NCBI GenBank assembly: GCA_963776505.1
Contig: CAVZNH010000063.1
Location: forward strand, 1 to 64,000
Reading direction: 5' to 3'
Source: JAMXLO01 sp963776505
GTDB taxonomy: Bacteria; Pseudomonadota; Alphaproteobacteria; Acetobacterales; Acetobacteraceae
DNA: 64,000 nt
In this document: positions 17,196-26,865 of the stretch, in pieces
Position numbering within the stretch: position 1 is the first letter of the stretch
Layout: the number at the start of each line of letters is the position of its first letter
Notes under the pieces: generated by a model
The model's input: only the letters and a program-made list of their open reading frames with translations
Told to the model about the DNA's origin: nothing
Database searches by the model: none
Made by a program: the position numbers and the translations under genes

Positions 17196-19082
17196 TCAAG
17201 ACGCATTCTCCATTCGCACACCTGGATGAAAATGCGCATACACGCGCCGTGCGGTTTCGTGGCTGATCCCCGGCGCGGCCTCCAGATCCGCAAGCCCCGC
17301 CATCTTCACGCCCCGCGCCGAACCGAAGTGGTTGAGCAATGCTCGCTTGCGCGCGGCGCCGATGCCCGTGATTTCATCGAGCTCGCTCTGCCGAATGTTC
17401 TTCGAGCGTCCCGCGCGATGCGTGCTGATCGCGAAGCGGTGTGCCTCGTCGCGCAGCCGCTGCAGGAAGTACAGCACGGGATCGCGCGGTGGCAGTTGGA
17501 ATGGCGCCATGCCGTCGGTGTGGAACCACTCGCGTCCCGCATCACGATCCGGGCCCTTGGCGATCGCCACAAGTTTGACGTCCTGCACACCAAGATCGTT
17601 CAGTACTTCACGCGCCGCCGATAGCTGGCCGGCGCCGCCGTCAATCAAGACAACGTCTGGCCATTCGGTCGGCGGCGCTCCCTCCTCCTGCTCCTTGAGA
17701 GCACGTGTGAAGCGGCGCTGCAGCACCTCGCGCATCATCGCGAAGTCATCGCCCGGGGTTATCGGTCCGCGAATGGCGAACTTGCGATATGCCGCCTTAC
17801 GAAAACCTTCCGGCCCACCGACGATCATCACGCCGTAGGGGTTGGTGCCCATGATGTGCGAGTTGTCATAGACCTCGATCCGCTCCGGTGGTGACGGCAG
17901 TCCGAACAACTGCGCGACGCCGTCGAGCAGCTTCGCCTGGCCGGCGCTCTCCGCGAGCTTCCGCTCCATTGCCTCGCGCGCGTTGACCTCGGCGTGCTGC
18001 ACCACCGCGCGCTTCTCGCCGCGCTGCGGAACATGGATTTCCACCCTGCGCTCCGCCTTCAGGCTCAGCGCCTCGGCGACCAGGTCCTGCTCGGGCAGCG
18101 CATGATTGACCAGAACGCACGGCGGCGGCGGTTTGTCGTCGTAGAACTGCGCGATGAACGCAGCGAGCACCTGGCCGGCCTCCTCGGCCTTGGCATGGGT
18201 CGGGAAGAAGGCGCGGTTGCCGTTGTTGCGACCGCCGCGCACGAAGAACACCTGCACGCAGGTCTGGCCAGCAGTCTGCCAGGCGGCGATCACGTCAGCA
18301 TCGGTCAGGCTGGCGGGGTTCACCACGTCGTTGCCCTGCACGAAGGTCAGCGCGCGAATGCGGTCGCGCACTGCCGCAGCATGTTCGTATTCCAGCGTGC
18401 CGGCGGCCTGTTCCATCTCGGCCGCAAGCTCGCGCTGCACGGTGGCCAGCTTCCCGGCAAGAAATGCCTTCGCCTGGCCGACCAGCCTGCCGTAACCGGC
18501 TTCGTCGATCCGACCCACACAGGGCGCCGAGCATCGGCGGATCTGATACAGCAGGCACGGCCGTGTGCGGTTGGCAAAGACCGTGTCGGCGCACGAGCGA
18601 AGCAGGAACACCCGCTGCATCGCGGTGACAGTCTGGTTCACCGCCCAGGCAGAAGCGAACGGCCCCCAGTAGCTGCCCTTCCGCACATGCGCCCCACGAT
18701 GCTTGGCAATCTGGGGAAACGGGTGGTCCTCGGTCAGCATCAGCCACGGGTAGGACTTGTCATCCCGCAGCACGATGTTGAAGCGTGGCTTCAGGCGCTT
18801 GATGAGGTTGGCCTCGAGCAGCAGCGCCTCGGCCTCGGTGTGGGTGGTGATCACCTCCATCGCGGCGGTCTCGTTCACCATCCGCCGCAGCCGCTCATCC
18901 AGCCGGCCAAGCTGGGTGTAGGCGGCCACGCGCTTCTTCAGGCTGCGCGCCTTGCCGACATAGAGCGCCTCGCCCTTCGCATCGAGCATGCGATAGACGC
19001 CCGGGCTGAACGGCATGGTTGCCAGCGCTGCCTCGATGGCGGCGGCTCCGGACGGGGCCGGGCTGACGGGTGGGTCGCTCAT
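17196..19082 (-). CDS. uvrC: Excinuclease ABC subunit C (UvrC)
   Basis: 628 residues, intact. Nucleotide-excision repair nuclease making the 3' and 5' incisions. The N-terminal GIY-YIG domain reads PGVYRMLDAKGEALYVGKAR (about residues 28-47). The UVR domain is around residues 215-250. The RNase H-like C-terminal nuclease has VYDNSHIMGTNPYGVMIVGG and VLIDGGAGQLSAA. A C-terminal helix-hairpin-helix pair follows (EITGIGAARKRALLNHFGSA, GISHETARRVY). Length is normal. It is preceded by an AT-rich non-coding stretch holding its promoter. Confidence 0.97.
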   Translation of the reverse strand: MSDPPVSPAPSGAAAIEAALATMPFSPGVYRMLDAKGEALYVGKARSLKKRVAAYTQLGRLDERLRRMVNETAAMEVITTHTEAEALLLEANLIKRLKPRFNIVLRDDKSYPWLMLTEDHPFPQIAKHRGAHVRKGSYWGPFASAWAVNQTVTAMQRVFLLRSCADTVFANRTRPCLLYQIRRCSAPCVGRIDEAGYGRLVGQAKAFLAGKLATVQRELAAEMEQAAGTLEYEHAAAVRDRIRALTFVQGNDVVNPASLTDADVIAAWQTAGQTCVQVFFVRGGRNNGNRAFFPTHAKAEEAGQVLAAFIAQFYDDKPPPPCVLVNHALPEQDLVAEALSLKAERRVEIHVPQRGEKRAVVQHAEVNAREAMERKLAESAGQAKLLDGVAQLFGLPSPPERIEVYDNSHIMGTNPYGVMIVGGPEGFRKAAYRKFAIRGPITPGDDFAMMREVLQRRFTRALKEQEEGAPPTEWPDVVLIDGGAGQLSAAREVLNDLGVQDVKLVAIAKGPDRDAGREWFHTDGMAPFQLPPRDPVLYFLQRLRDEAHRFAISTHRAGRSKNIRQSELDEITGIGAARKRALLNHFGSARGVKMAGLADLEAAPGISHETARRVYAHFHPGVRMENAS

Positions 19083-19339
19083 GGCATAGGATAATTGGCG
19101 GGATTGCCGGCGTTAGGCCAGGGGTCTCCGCTCGCTGCCGGATCATCCACCGATCGTGTGGATAAGTTTGTGGGCCGACTCACTCGCATTCGCGTGAAAG
19201 CCTTGAAATCACTAGGGTCCATAAGGATTGCAAAAAATTTAGGCAGAAGCTAACCCATTGATTTTCACGCAGCCTTGCTGGGAATATCGCAACGGAATTA
19301 ACACATTCCGCTTCCCCACCGGGTTACCGCGGCTGGCCG
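19083..19339. other. Non-coding AT-rich stretch between uvrC and folB with a DnaA box and an inverted repeat
   Basis: No gene is seen. The part from about 19190 to 19310 is clearly richer in A/T than the surroundings (AAAAAATTTA core). It contains a perfect DnaA-box sequence (19157-19165) and a 6-bp inverted repeat, CGGAAT-TAACAC-ATTCCG (19293-19310). It must carry the uvrC promoter. Whether it does more (replication-linked control) is open; one box alone does not make an origin. Confidence 0.5.
19157..19165 (-). promoter_or_regulatory. DnaA box (consensus TTATCCACA)
   Basis: The plus strand reads TGTGGATAA, the exact reverse complement of the consensus R-type DnaA box. It lies about 75 bp upstream of the uvrC start. 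A single match can occur by chance, but it sits at the edge of the AT-rich non-coding stretch. Confidence 0.4.
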
Positions 19340-19765
19340 TCAGGGGGTGGACAAATCACTCTGCCGCCGCTCGATCTCCACTCCCGCCGAAGTTGCATCC
19401 ATGAAAACATCGAGCTTTTCCACCCGCACTCGCGCCAGATGCACGCGCCTGTCCTGCAGGCAAACCTCGGCAATGCGCTCAGCCAATGTTTCGGCCAGCC
19501 GGACATGGCCGGAGGAGACGATAGCCCGGACGCGGTCGGCGAGTTTCTCGTAATCCACCACGCGGACGAGTTCATCCCGCCCAACCGGCTGGCGCGACAA
19601 GGGCAGGGCGCCATCGTCCTCCACGCCGAGATCGACGTTGATCCGCACCCGCTGCGGTGCGGCATGTTCGTGCGGATGCACGCCAATGCTGGCGTTCAGC
19701 ACCATGTCGCGCAGGAACATGTGGCGGAGTGCCCGGGCGGCGCTGGCGATCGGCTGGGTTTCCAT
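19340..19765 (-). CDS. folB: Dihydroneopterin aldolase-like protein FolB
   Basis: 141 residues. The enzyme converts dihydroneopterin to 6-hydroxymethyl-dihydropterin in folate synthesis. Family features are LRDMVLNASIGVHPHEH, RVRINVDLGVEDDGA, VVDYEKLADRVRAI and ETLAERIAEVCLQDRRV with a C-terminal VRVEKLDVFMDA. It lies 6 bp downstream of a pteridine-reductase-like SDR gene, which supports a pterin role. Length is slightly above the FolB norm because of a short N-terminal extension. Confidence 0.9.
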   Translation of the reverse strand: METQPIASAARALRHMFLRDMVLNASIGVHPHEHAAPQRVRINVDLGVEDDGALPLSRQPVGRDELVRVVDYEKLADRVRAIVSSGHVRLAETLAERIAEVCLQDRRVHLARVRVEKLDVFMDATSAGVEIERRQSDLSTP

Positions 19766-19771
19766 GGTTGC

Positions 19772-20554
19772 TTACTCCTCGGGCGGAGGGCCGTGGCGTC
19801 CGGATTGCCATTGCAGGTGCTGGCCACCATCGAGTGCCAGCATCTGGCCCGTCATCGCGGGCAGGGCAAGGATGGCGAGCACGGCCCGGGCGATCTCCTC
19901 AGGGCTGGTCCCGCGATGCAGCGGCACCGAGGCAGACTGCCGCACGAACTGCTCGTGCGTCTGTCGGGTATTCGCCAGCGCTGGGCCGGGGCCGATGCCG
20001 TTCACCCGAATGCGCGGGGCGAGCGCCAGCGCCATCGACTGGGTGAGCGCCCACAGGCCGGCCTTCGCCACGGTATAGGAGACGAAATGCGGCGTGATGG
20101 ACCAAACCCGCTGGTCCAGCATGTTGATCACCACCCCTTCGGCGTCCGCCGGCAAGCGCTCGGGCGAAATGCTGGATCAGCACAAAGGGCGCGCGCAGGC
20201 CGGGCTCGATGTGCGCATCCCACGAGGCGCGGGTTGCGTCGTGCCATTCGTCGCGCTCGAACGGGCTGGCGTTGTTCACCAGCACGCCGATCGGGCCGAG
20301 CACCGCGAGTGGCCTCGCGGCAGCAGCGCCTGCGTCTGCTCCTCCTGCATCAGGTCAGCCGGTAGCAGCGCGGCGCGGCGCCCGAGGCGGCGAATGTCCT
20401 CGCACGTCACGGCACCGGCCTCGCGGCTGGCATTGCAGTGCACTGCGACGTCGAACCCGGCCTCTGCCAATGCGATCGCAATCGTCCGGCCAATGCGCTG
20501 CGCGCCGCCGGTGACAAGCGCCGCGCGGGGAATGGTTCGGGAGATGGCGGACAT
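19772..20554 (-). CDS. SDR-family pteridine reductase-like protein (FolM/PTR1-like; two frameshifts)
   Basis: Short-chain dehydrogenase. The cofactor motif reads ALVTGGAQRIGRTIA, with the Arg in T-G-G-x-x-R-x-G that marks PTR1/FolM-type pteridine reductases. The rest includes VLVNNASPFERDEW, the catalytic Y/K pair in SYTVAKAGLWALTQSMALAL, and a C-terminal MTGQMLALDGGQHL. Single-base shifts near 20315 and 20155 split it into three frames; together they give about 260 residues, normal for an SDR. The start is ATG 20554. Position directly before folB supports a dihydromonapterin or dihydrofolate-type substrate. Confidence 0.85.
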
Positions 20555-20735
20555 CGGTGCTGCCACAGTGATCCTGCGTTGGCGCCCGATCAAGCGATCG
20601 TCATTGAGATTAGACATCTAGACAAATATGATCATTCTCCGTCTTCCATTCTTGCCCCTCGACGCCCCAGATTTGCGTGTCGGACGAGGAGGATGGAAAT
20701 GGCTGCATCTGCAACGATCGGCGCCACGCTACGCC

Positions 20736-21921
20736 GTGCCCAGTGATGACCGCCGGCGCATTCTGGCCGTGGCCTGTGGCGTACACGCGCTGCACGACGG
20801 CTTCACCGACCTCATCTACGTATTGCTGCCGGTTTGGCAGGCCGAGTTCGGTCTGAGCTTCGCGGCTCTCGGCGTCCTGCGAATGCTGTTTGCCGGCGCG
20901 ATGGCCGGATTGCAGGTGCCGGCGTCCTGGCTGGCGGTCCGCTGGGGCGGCCCGCTGGTGCTGGCAATCGGCACCGCGCTGGCCGGCGGCGCCTATATCA
21001 CGATCGGCCTTACCGGCGCAGGGTTCTTCTGCTGGTAGTCGTGTTGCTGATCGGCGGTGCGGGCGCCGCGACGCAGCATCCGATCGGCTCGTCGCTGGTC
21101 GCGACGGCCTACGAGGCGCAAGGATCCCGCGGCCCTCTCGGCACCTACAATTTCGCCGGCGATCTGGGAAAGATGGCGATACCGGCCGCGACCGCATGGC
21201 TCATGGCGATTATCGCGTGGCGCAGTGCGGTCGGCATCATCGGCGCGCTGGGCTCTGGCGGCTGCCGCGGCGATCCTGATCCTGCTGCCGCGGAATGCCC
21301 GGACCTCGTTGCGGTCTGCCGGCAAGGCGGATGCCGGCTGACGAGGGTACGGCGACGCCGCCGCGCCAACGCGGAGCGTTTCCTCTGCTGCTGGCGATCG
21401 GCGTGCTGGACAGCGGCACACGCATGGGCTTCCTCGCGTTCCTGCCCTTCGTGCTGCGCGCGAAGGACGCGACGACGCCGACCATCGGCCTGGCGCTCAC
21501 CTTGATCTTCGCCGGTGGTGCCGTCGGCAAGCTGGCGTGCGGCTGGCTGGGTGCGCGGCTGGGCGTTCTGCGCACCGTGCTGCTGACTGAACTGGCGACA
21601 GCCCTCGGCATCGTCGCCATCGGGCCGTTGCCGTTGTATGGCGCTTTGGCCTGTCTTCCGGTGATCGGCATCGCACTGAACGGAACGTCGTCAGTGCTGT
21701 ACGGCACGGTCCCCGAACTGGTGTCGCCTGACAGGCGCGAACACGCGTTCGGGCTGTTCTACACCGGCACGATCGGTGGCGGCGCCGTTGCTCCCGTGCT
21801 GTATGGCTTCGCCGGCGATACATTCGGGCCCACGCATGCGATCTTCATCGTCGCCGTGGTATGCCTGCTGACATTGCCGCTGGCCTGGGCGCTGCGCCCT
21901 TCGCTGCGACAGCGGCCCTGA
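20736..21921 (+). CDS. MFS transporter, fosmidomycin-resistance (Fsr)-like (three frameshifts)
   Basis: About 395 residues once corrected, 11-12 membrane segments. The N-terminus contains HALHDGFTDLIYVLLPVWQA, characteristic of Fsr-like major facilitators. TM regions continue with GGAGAATQHPIGSSLVATAY and TYNFAGDLGKMAIPA, then the C-terminal half AFPLLLAIGVLDSGTRMGFL. Frames change near 21030, 21252 and 21330. I choose GTG 20736; an upstream in-frame ATG at 20628 would add an unlikely polar leader. Substrate unknown. It is followed by a hydrolase gene 13 bp downstream. Confidence 0.8.
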
Positions 21922-21934
21922 TGGGGAGATGGCG

Positions 21935-22774
21935 ATGCGGCGGTTTCTGCTTGCGCTTTTGCTGACGATTCCGCTGCGTGCCGCCATGGCAGAGGCGTTA
22001 TGGCAGACGCTGCCGCCAACGCCGCCACCGGTTGCCGGCGAGCACACCGGACATGCCAAGGTCAACGGCATCAGCCTGTACTACGCGACAATCGGCCAAG
22101 GTCCGCCGGTCGTGCTGCTGCATGGCGGTCTCGCCAACTCGGACTACTGGGGCAATCAGGTGCGCGCGCTCGAGCCGCACCACATGGTGATCGTGGTGGA
22201 CAGCCGCGGTCACGGCCGCAGCACGCGCGACGCACGCCCTTATGGCTATGACCTGATGGCCGACGACGTGGTGGCGCTGCTCGACACGCTGCACATCGCC
22301 AAGGCCGACATGGTGGGCTGGAGTGACGGCGCTATCCTTGGCCTCGACCTCGCCATTCGTCATCCGGATCGCGTCGGCAAGGTCTTCGCCTTCGCCGCCA
22401 ATACCGTGACGTCCGGCGTGCAGGAGGGCGTGGATAAGAACCCGACATTCGCGCGTTTCATCGAGCGCGGCAGGCAGGAATACGCGCGGCTGTCCGCGAC
22501 GCCGAAGGACTACGATGCGTTCGTCGCGCAGATCAGCAAGATGTGGGAGACCGAGCCGAACTGGACCGACGCGCAACTGAAGTCGATCCGATCGCCGGTA
22601 TGGGTGGTGGACGGCGACCACGACGAGGCGATCAAGCGTGCGCACGCCGAGTATATCGCCGCGACAATTCCGGGTGCCGGTCTGCTGATCCTGCCGAACA
22701 CCAGTCATTTCGCATTCCTGCAGAACCCTGCGTTGTTCGACGCGGCGCTGCTGAACTTTCTCGGCGATCGCTGA
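21935..22774 (+). CDS. Secreted alpha/beta-fold hydrolase
   Basis: 279 residues with a signal peptide (MRRFLLALLLTIPLRAAMAE). The alpha/beta hydrolase core has the oxyanion region VVLLHGGLANSDYWGNQV, the VVDSRGHGRST segment, the nucleophile elbow G-W-S-D-G (Ser), a probable acid in VWVVDGDHDEAIK and the catalytic His in LPNTSHFAFLQ. The ATG at 21935 has GGGGAG at ideal spacing; ATG 21929 is an alternative. It is exported, so it probably acts in the periplasm on esters, lactones or similar. Tight spacing to the MFS gene suggests co-transcription. Confidence 0.87.
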   Translation: MRRFLLALLLTIPLRAAMAEALWQTLPPTPPPVAGEHTGHAKVNGISLYYATIGQGPPVVLLHGGLANSDYWGNQVRALEPHHMVIVVDSRGHGRSTRDARPYGYDLMADDVVALLDTLHIAKADMVGWSDGAILGLDLAIRHPDRVGKVFAFAANTVTSGVQEGVDKNPTFARFIERGRQEYARLSATPKDYDAFVAQISKMWETEPNWTDAQLKSIRSPVWVVDGDHDEAIKRAHAEYIAATIPGAGLLILPNTSHFAFLQNPALFDAALLNFLGDR

Positions 22775-23150
22775 GCTGATGAGAGCCTGTCTATGAACCG
22801 ATCCGGCACGGAGTCGCTCAGCCGAGAGCCGCTTTGGGTGGATTCCGGCCATTCAGGGACTAATGCGCCATCGGCAGGATAGCGTCGTCGGCGAAATCTG
22901 CGGTTGCTACCTCCCTGCCTCGTTGTGCTCCCTGAAATGTGCCGACCTCGGCCGCGGCCTTTCACGGCCGGACGATGAGAAAGATATATCTCCAAACTCA
23001 CTGACGGGGAGCACCAGAATCTGCTCCCGAGGGATATTGCGCTATTCCCCACAGGCCTTGTGCGGGGACATCATTTGGGCATGGAAGACGCTCACGAGCA
23101 ATGATGATGAGCACTGCATACGACGCCGCCTCTTCGGAAGGAGATATCCA
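22775..23150. other. Leader region of the sulfate importer operon with two hairpins
   Basis: Some 375 bases without a convincing gene. Two hairpins can be drawn close together. The first is GGGAGCA...TGCTCCC (7-bp arms, 23007-23028). The second is TCCCC-ACA...TGT-GC-GGGGA (about 23046-23068), with a 2-base bulge. An AAGGAG ribosome-binding site (about 23138-23143) precedes the ATG at 23151. The hairpins could be a transcription attenuator or an RNA regulator, but no known sulfur riboswitch motif is recognised. Confidence 0.45.
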
Positions 23151-24164
23151 ATGCCTGACTTTCGCATGAGCCGGCGTTCCACGATGTTCGTGACACTGGC
23201 TGCCGTAGCTGCCGGTCCCGTCAGAGCCTCCGATACGACTTTTCTAAACGTGTCGTACGACCCTACGCGCGAGCTGTACCGCGAAATCAACCGTGCATTC
23301 GCCGCAGCGTGGCAGAAGGAGGCCGGCCAACGCGTCAACATCAATATGTCGCATGGCGGCTCCGGAGCGCAGACGCGTGCCGTGTTGGATGGTTTGCAGG
23401 CAGATGTCGTCACGTTGGCGCTGGCTGCCGACATCAATGCATTGGCGAGGCGCGGAATGGTTGCGGCGAACTGGCAGACACGGTTGCCAGATAACGCATC
23501 TCCCTACACCAGCACGATCGTCTTCCTAGTACGCAAGGGCAACCCGAGGGCAATTCGTGACTGGCCAGACTTGATCAAACCGGATGTGGCGGTGATCACG
23601 CCGAACCCAAAGACGTCCGGCGGTGCGCGCTGGAACTTCCTCGCCGCGCTGGCATGGGCCCAGCGTGAGCCGGGAGCCACGGCGGCATCAGCCGAGGCGT
23701 TCATGCGCGACCTACTCCACCACGTGCCGGTGCTGGATATCGGAGCGCGCGGCGCAACCAACAGCTTTGCCCAGCGTGGGCTGGGCGACGTATTGCTTGC
23801 CTGGGAAAACGAGGCTTGGCTGGCGCGCAAGGAGCTAGGCCCTGATGAGTTCACCATCGTCTATCCCTCGCTCAGCATTCTGGCCGAACCGCCAGTCGCG
23901 GTGGTGGACAGTATCGTGGACAAAAAGGGGACCCGTGCTGTAGCGGAGGCCTACCTTCGATTCCTGTACAGCAAGGAGGGCCAGGACATCGTCGCGAAGC
24001 ACTACTACCGACCGCGTGATCCAGCGGTGGTGGCAACATATGCCGAGCGCTATCCTACGATGAAGCTTGTGACGATCGGTGATTTTGGTGGCTGGGACGC
24101 CGCACAGGCAACCTTCTTCGCCGATGGCGGTATGTTCGACCGGATATTCACGCCAGGGAAATGA
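23151..24164 (+). CDS. sbp: Sulfate ABC transporter periplasmic binding protein
   Basis: 337 residues; ATG 23151 is preceded by AAGGAG. The signal peptide region is MSRRSTMFVTLAAVAAG with cleavage near VRAS. Family motifs are LNVSYDPTRELYREINRAFA, SHGGSGAQTRAVLDGLQADV, PNPKTSGGARWNFLAALAWA and LGDVLLAWENEAWLA. This is the Sbp/CysP sulfate- or thiosulfate-binding family. It starts a four-gene operon with 4-bp overlaps throughout (sbp-cysT-cysW-cysA). Confidence 0.94.
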   Translation: MPDFRMSRRSTMFVTLAAVAAGPVRASDTTFLNVSYDPTRELYREINRAFAAAWQKEAGQRVNINMSHGGSGAQTRAVLDGLQADVVTLALAADINALARRGMVAANWQTRLPDNASPYTSTIVFLVRKGNPRAIRDWPDLIKPDVAVITPNPKTSGGARWNFLAALAWAQREPGATAASAEAFMRDLLHHVPVLDIGARGATNSFAQRGLGDVLLAWENEAWLARKELGPDEFTIVYPSLSILAEPPVAVVDSIVDKKGTRAVAEAYLRFLYSKEGQDIVAKHYYRPRDPAVVATYAERYPTMKLVTIGDFGGWDAAQATFFADGGMFDRIFTPGK

Positions 24165-24985
24165 TGCGGCCGGCGCGACGCTCTGCGTTGCCGGGGTTTT
24201 CCTTGACCTTCGGCATCACGCTCCTCTGGCTGTCGCTGATCGTGTTGCTGCCGCTGGCGGCTCTGATCCTGCGCCCATGGGAGCTGGGGCTTGCTGGTGT
24301 GTGGCATTCGATAACCGAACCACGTGTGCTAGCTTCATTGCGCCTGAGCTTTGGCGTTGCTGCGTTGGCCGCCGTCGTGAACGTCCCGTTCGGTTTGCTG
24401 GTCGCCTGGGTGATGGTCCGCTACCGGTTCCCCGGCCGCAACCTCGCGGACTCGCTGATCGACATGCCCCTCGCCCTACCAACCGCCGTCGCCGGCATAG
24501 CGCTGACCGCGTTGTTCGCGCCTAGAGGCTGGATAGGAGCGCTGCTCACGCCACTGGGGATTAAAGTTGCCTATACGCCTCTCGGCATCCTGGTGGCGTT
24601 GATTTTCGTCGGCCTGCCGTTTGTCGTGCGCACACTGGAGCCGGTCATCATGGATCTGCCGCTAGCCTCGGAAGAGGCCGCGGCGACACTCGGCGCTACG
24701 CGTGCGCAGATCGTGCGCCGCGTGGTGCTGCCGGCGCTGATCCCTGCATTGCTGGCCGGCTTCGGTGCGGCGCTGGCACGCGGTGTCGGCGAGTATGGCT
24801 CCGTCATCTTCATCGCCGGCAACATGCCGATGATCAGTGAAATCGCGCCACTGCTGATCGTGATCCGCCTGGAGCAGCTCGACTATGCTGGTGCCGCCAC
24901 GCTGGGTTTGGTGATGCTGTTGGTCTCGTTCGCCATTCTGCTGCTGCTCAACCTGCTGGAGCGGCGCATCCATTTGCGCTCATGA
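24161..24985 (+). CDS. cysT: Sulfate ABC transporter permease CysT
   Basis: 274 residues, about six membrane segments. The ATG overlaps the sbp stop by 4 bp. The ABC permease EAA loop is visible around residue 165 (LPLASEEAAATLGATRAQIV, then RRVVLPALIPALLAG). The segment SVIFIAGNMPMISEIAPLLI is typical of CysT/CysU. It forms the membrane channel with CysW. Confidence 0.94.
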   Translation: MMRPARRSALPGFSLTFGITLLWLSLIVLLPLAALILRPWELGLAGVWHSITEPRVLASLRLSFGVAALAAVVNVPFGLLVAWVMVRYRFPGRNLADSLIDMPLALPTAVAGIALTALFAPRGWIGALLTPLGIKVAYTPLGILVALIFVGLPFVVRTLEPVIMDLPLASEEAAATLGATRAQIVRRVVLPALIPALLAGFGAALARGVGEYGSVIFIAGNMPMISEIAPLLIVIRLEQLDYAGAATLGLVMLLVSFAILLLLNLLERRIHLRS

Positions 24986-25818
24986 ATTTACCGGCCACGC
25001 AGGAAAGCCCTGCAGTGCGGGTGGTACTGATTGCACTGACCGTCGTCCTACTGGTGACGCTGCTGCTGTTGCCATTGGCCGTCGTGTTCACGGAAGCGCT
25101 GAAGCGCGGGCTGGCAATCGCGGCCGATGCGCTCGTCGCCCCCGACGCAATTGCCGCGATTGAGCTGACGCTGATCGTCGCCGCGATCAGCGTGCCACTG
25201 AACGCGGTATGCGGCCTGACCGCAGCTTGGTGTATCGGTCGCTTCAGGTTCCCAGGCCGTGGCCTGCTGATCACCCTGATCGAATTGCCGTTCTCAGTAT
25301 CGCCGGTGATATCCGGCCTCGTGTGGGTACTGTTGTTCGGTGCCACCGGCTGGTTCGGCCCGGCGTTCGACCGCGCCGGCATCCGCGTCATCTTCGCCAT
25401 ACCGGGGTTGATTCTGGCTACAACCTTCGTCACGTTTCCCTTCGTCGCGCGTACACTGATCCCACTGATGGAGCAGCAGGGTGCGAGCGAGGAGGAAGCG
25501 GCTCTGACACTCGGCGCCACGGGCTGGCAGACCTTCTGGCGCGTGACGCTCCCCAACATCCGCTGGGGCCTGCTCTACGGCGTTCTGTTGTGCAACGCCC
25601 GCGCGATGGGCGAGTTCGGCGCAGTCGCGGTGGTATCGGGACATGTGCGGGGCCAGACCATGACCATGCCGTTGCAGATCGAGGCGTTGTTCAACGACTA
25701 TGACTGGGTAGGAGCCTTCACCATCGCCGGCCTGCTGTCGATGCTGGCACTGCTGACACTGGTGGTGAAGGCCGCTCTGGAGTGGCGCATCGGCAGTCGC
25801 GGCGGGCCGCTTCTGTGA
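24982..25818 (+). CDS. cysW: Sulfate ABC transporter permease CysW
   Basis: 278 residues, six membrane segments. It overlaps cysT by 4 bp. The EAA loop reads EEEAALTLGATGWQTFWRV followed by TLPNIRWGLLYGV. CysW-specific features are NARAMGEFGAVAVVSGHVRG and TMPLQIEALFNDYDWVGAFT. It pairs with CysT in the importer. Confidence 0.95.
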   Translation: MNLPATQESPAVRVVLIALTVVLLVTLLLLPLAVVFTEALKRGLAIAADALVAPDAIAAIELTLIVAAISVPLNAVCGLTAAWCIGRFRFPGRGLLITLIELPFSVSPVISGLVWVLLFGATGWFGPAFDRAGIRVIFAIPGLILATTFVTFPFVARTLIPLMEQQGASEEEAALTLGATGWQTFWRVTLPNIRWGLLYGVLLCNARAMGEFGAVAVVSGHVRGQTMTMPLQIEALFNDYDWVGAFTIAGLLSMLALLTLVVKAALEWRIGSRGGPLL

Positions 25819-26865
25819 GTGTTGAGTTGCGTGATCTAAGCAAATCGTTCGGCGGTGTGACGGCCCTGGATCGGGTCAGCCTGACCATTGCGCACGGCGA
25901 GTTCCTCGCGCTACTGGGACCGTCTGGTTCCGGCAAGACGACATTGCTGCGTGTAGTGGCAGGTCTGGATTTTGCCGATTCCGGCGCCATCATCGTCGAT
26001 GGACGATCGATGCAGGGCGTGCCTGCGCGCGAACGGTCCGTTGGTTTCGTGTTCCAGCATTACGCGCTGTTCCGACATATGACCGTGATGCGGAATGTAG
26101 CATTTGGCCTGACCGTTCAACCGCGTGACCGCCGCCCGCCTACGCGAGAGATTTCGCACGCGCGTACAGTCGCTCTTAGACTTCATGGAAATTGGCAATC
26201 TGGCGCACCGCTATCCCGAGCAGATATCCGGCGGGCAGCGTCAGCGCGTCGCACTTGCCCGCGCGCTGGCGATCGAGCCCAAGTTGCTGTTACTCGACGA
26301 ACCATTCGGCGCACTCGATGCGAAAGTGCGCAAAAGCCTTCGCGTGTGGCTGCGCGCGTTGCATGACCGAATGGGCCTTACCAGCATCTTTGTGACACAC
26401 GATCAAGCGGAGGCGATGGAGATGGCCGACCGCGTTGCAGTGTTGCGCGCCGGCCGGGTCGAACAGGTTGATCCGCCGGCGAGGCTTTACGCTGAACCTG
26501 CGAGTGCCTTTCTGCATGAGTTCATTGGTGAATCAGTGCGCTTCAACTGCATTGTCGCCGACGGCCTTGCCCGTATTGAGGGACTGCCCAACGTGCAGAT
26601 GCCCACCACGTGTCCTGCAGGACCGGCGGTTGCGTTGATTCGGCCGCACGAGATCGGCCTGCTGCCCGGACCAGGCCCGGCGCGCGTCGAGAGCCAGCAC
26701 CTTGTCGGACCAATGTGCCGGATAGTCGTCGCACTGAACGGTGACGTGTTTGATGTTCTTGCCACTGATGTTACCTGGGTGCGGGCGGCGGGCCAGACAT
26801 GTAACCTCGACCTGTCACGCGCTCGGATCTACCGATTTGAGCAGAGTGCGGGTCCGGCTTCGTAA
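25815..26865 (+). CDS. cysA: Sulfate ABC transporter ATP-binding protein CysA (frameshifted)
   Basis: About 350 residues. The GTG start overlaps the cysW stop by 4 bp. Walker A is LLGPSGSGKTTLLR; the Q loop is FVFQHYALFRHMTV; the ABC signature is QISGGQRQRVALARAL; Walker B is LLLLDEPFGALD; the H loop is FVTHDQAEAMEMADR. A C-terminal TOBE-like regulatory domain follows. A single-base shift near 26150, between the Q loop and the signature, breaks the frame. It completes the importer operon and is likely functional if the shift is a sequence error. Confidence 0.93.

Noticed and set aside
19083..19339. Chromosomal replication origin
   Set aside because: Only one DnaA box is convincing, and no dnaA, dnaN or hemE-type marker lies near; kept as a regulatory observation only.
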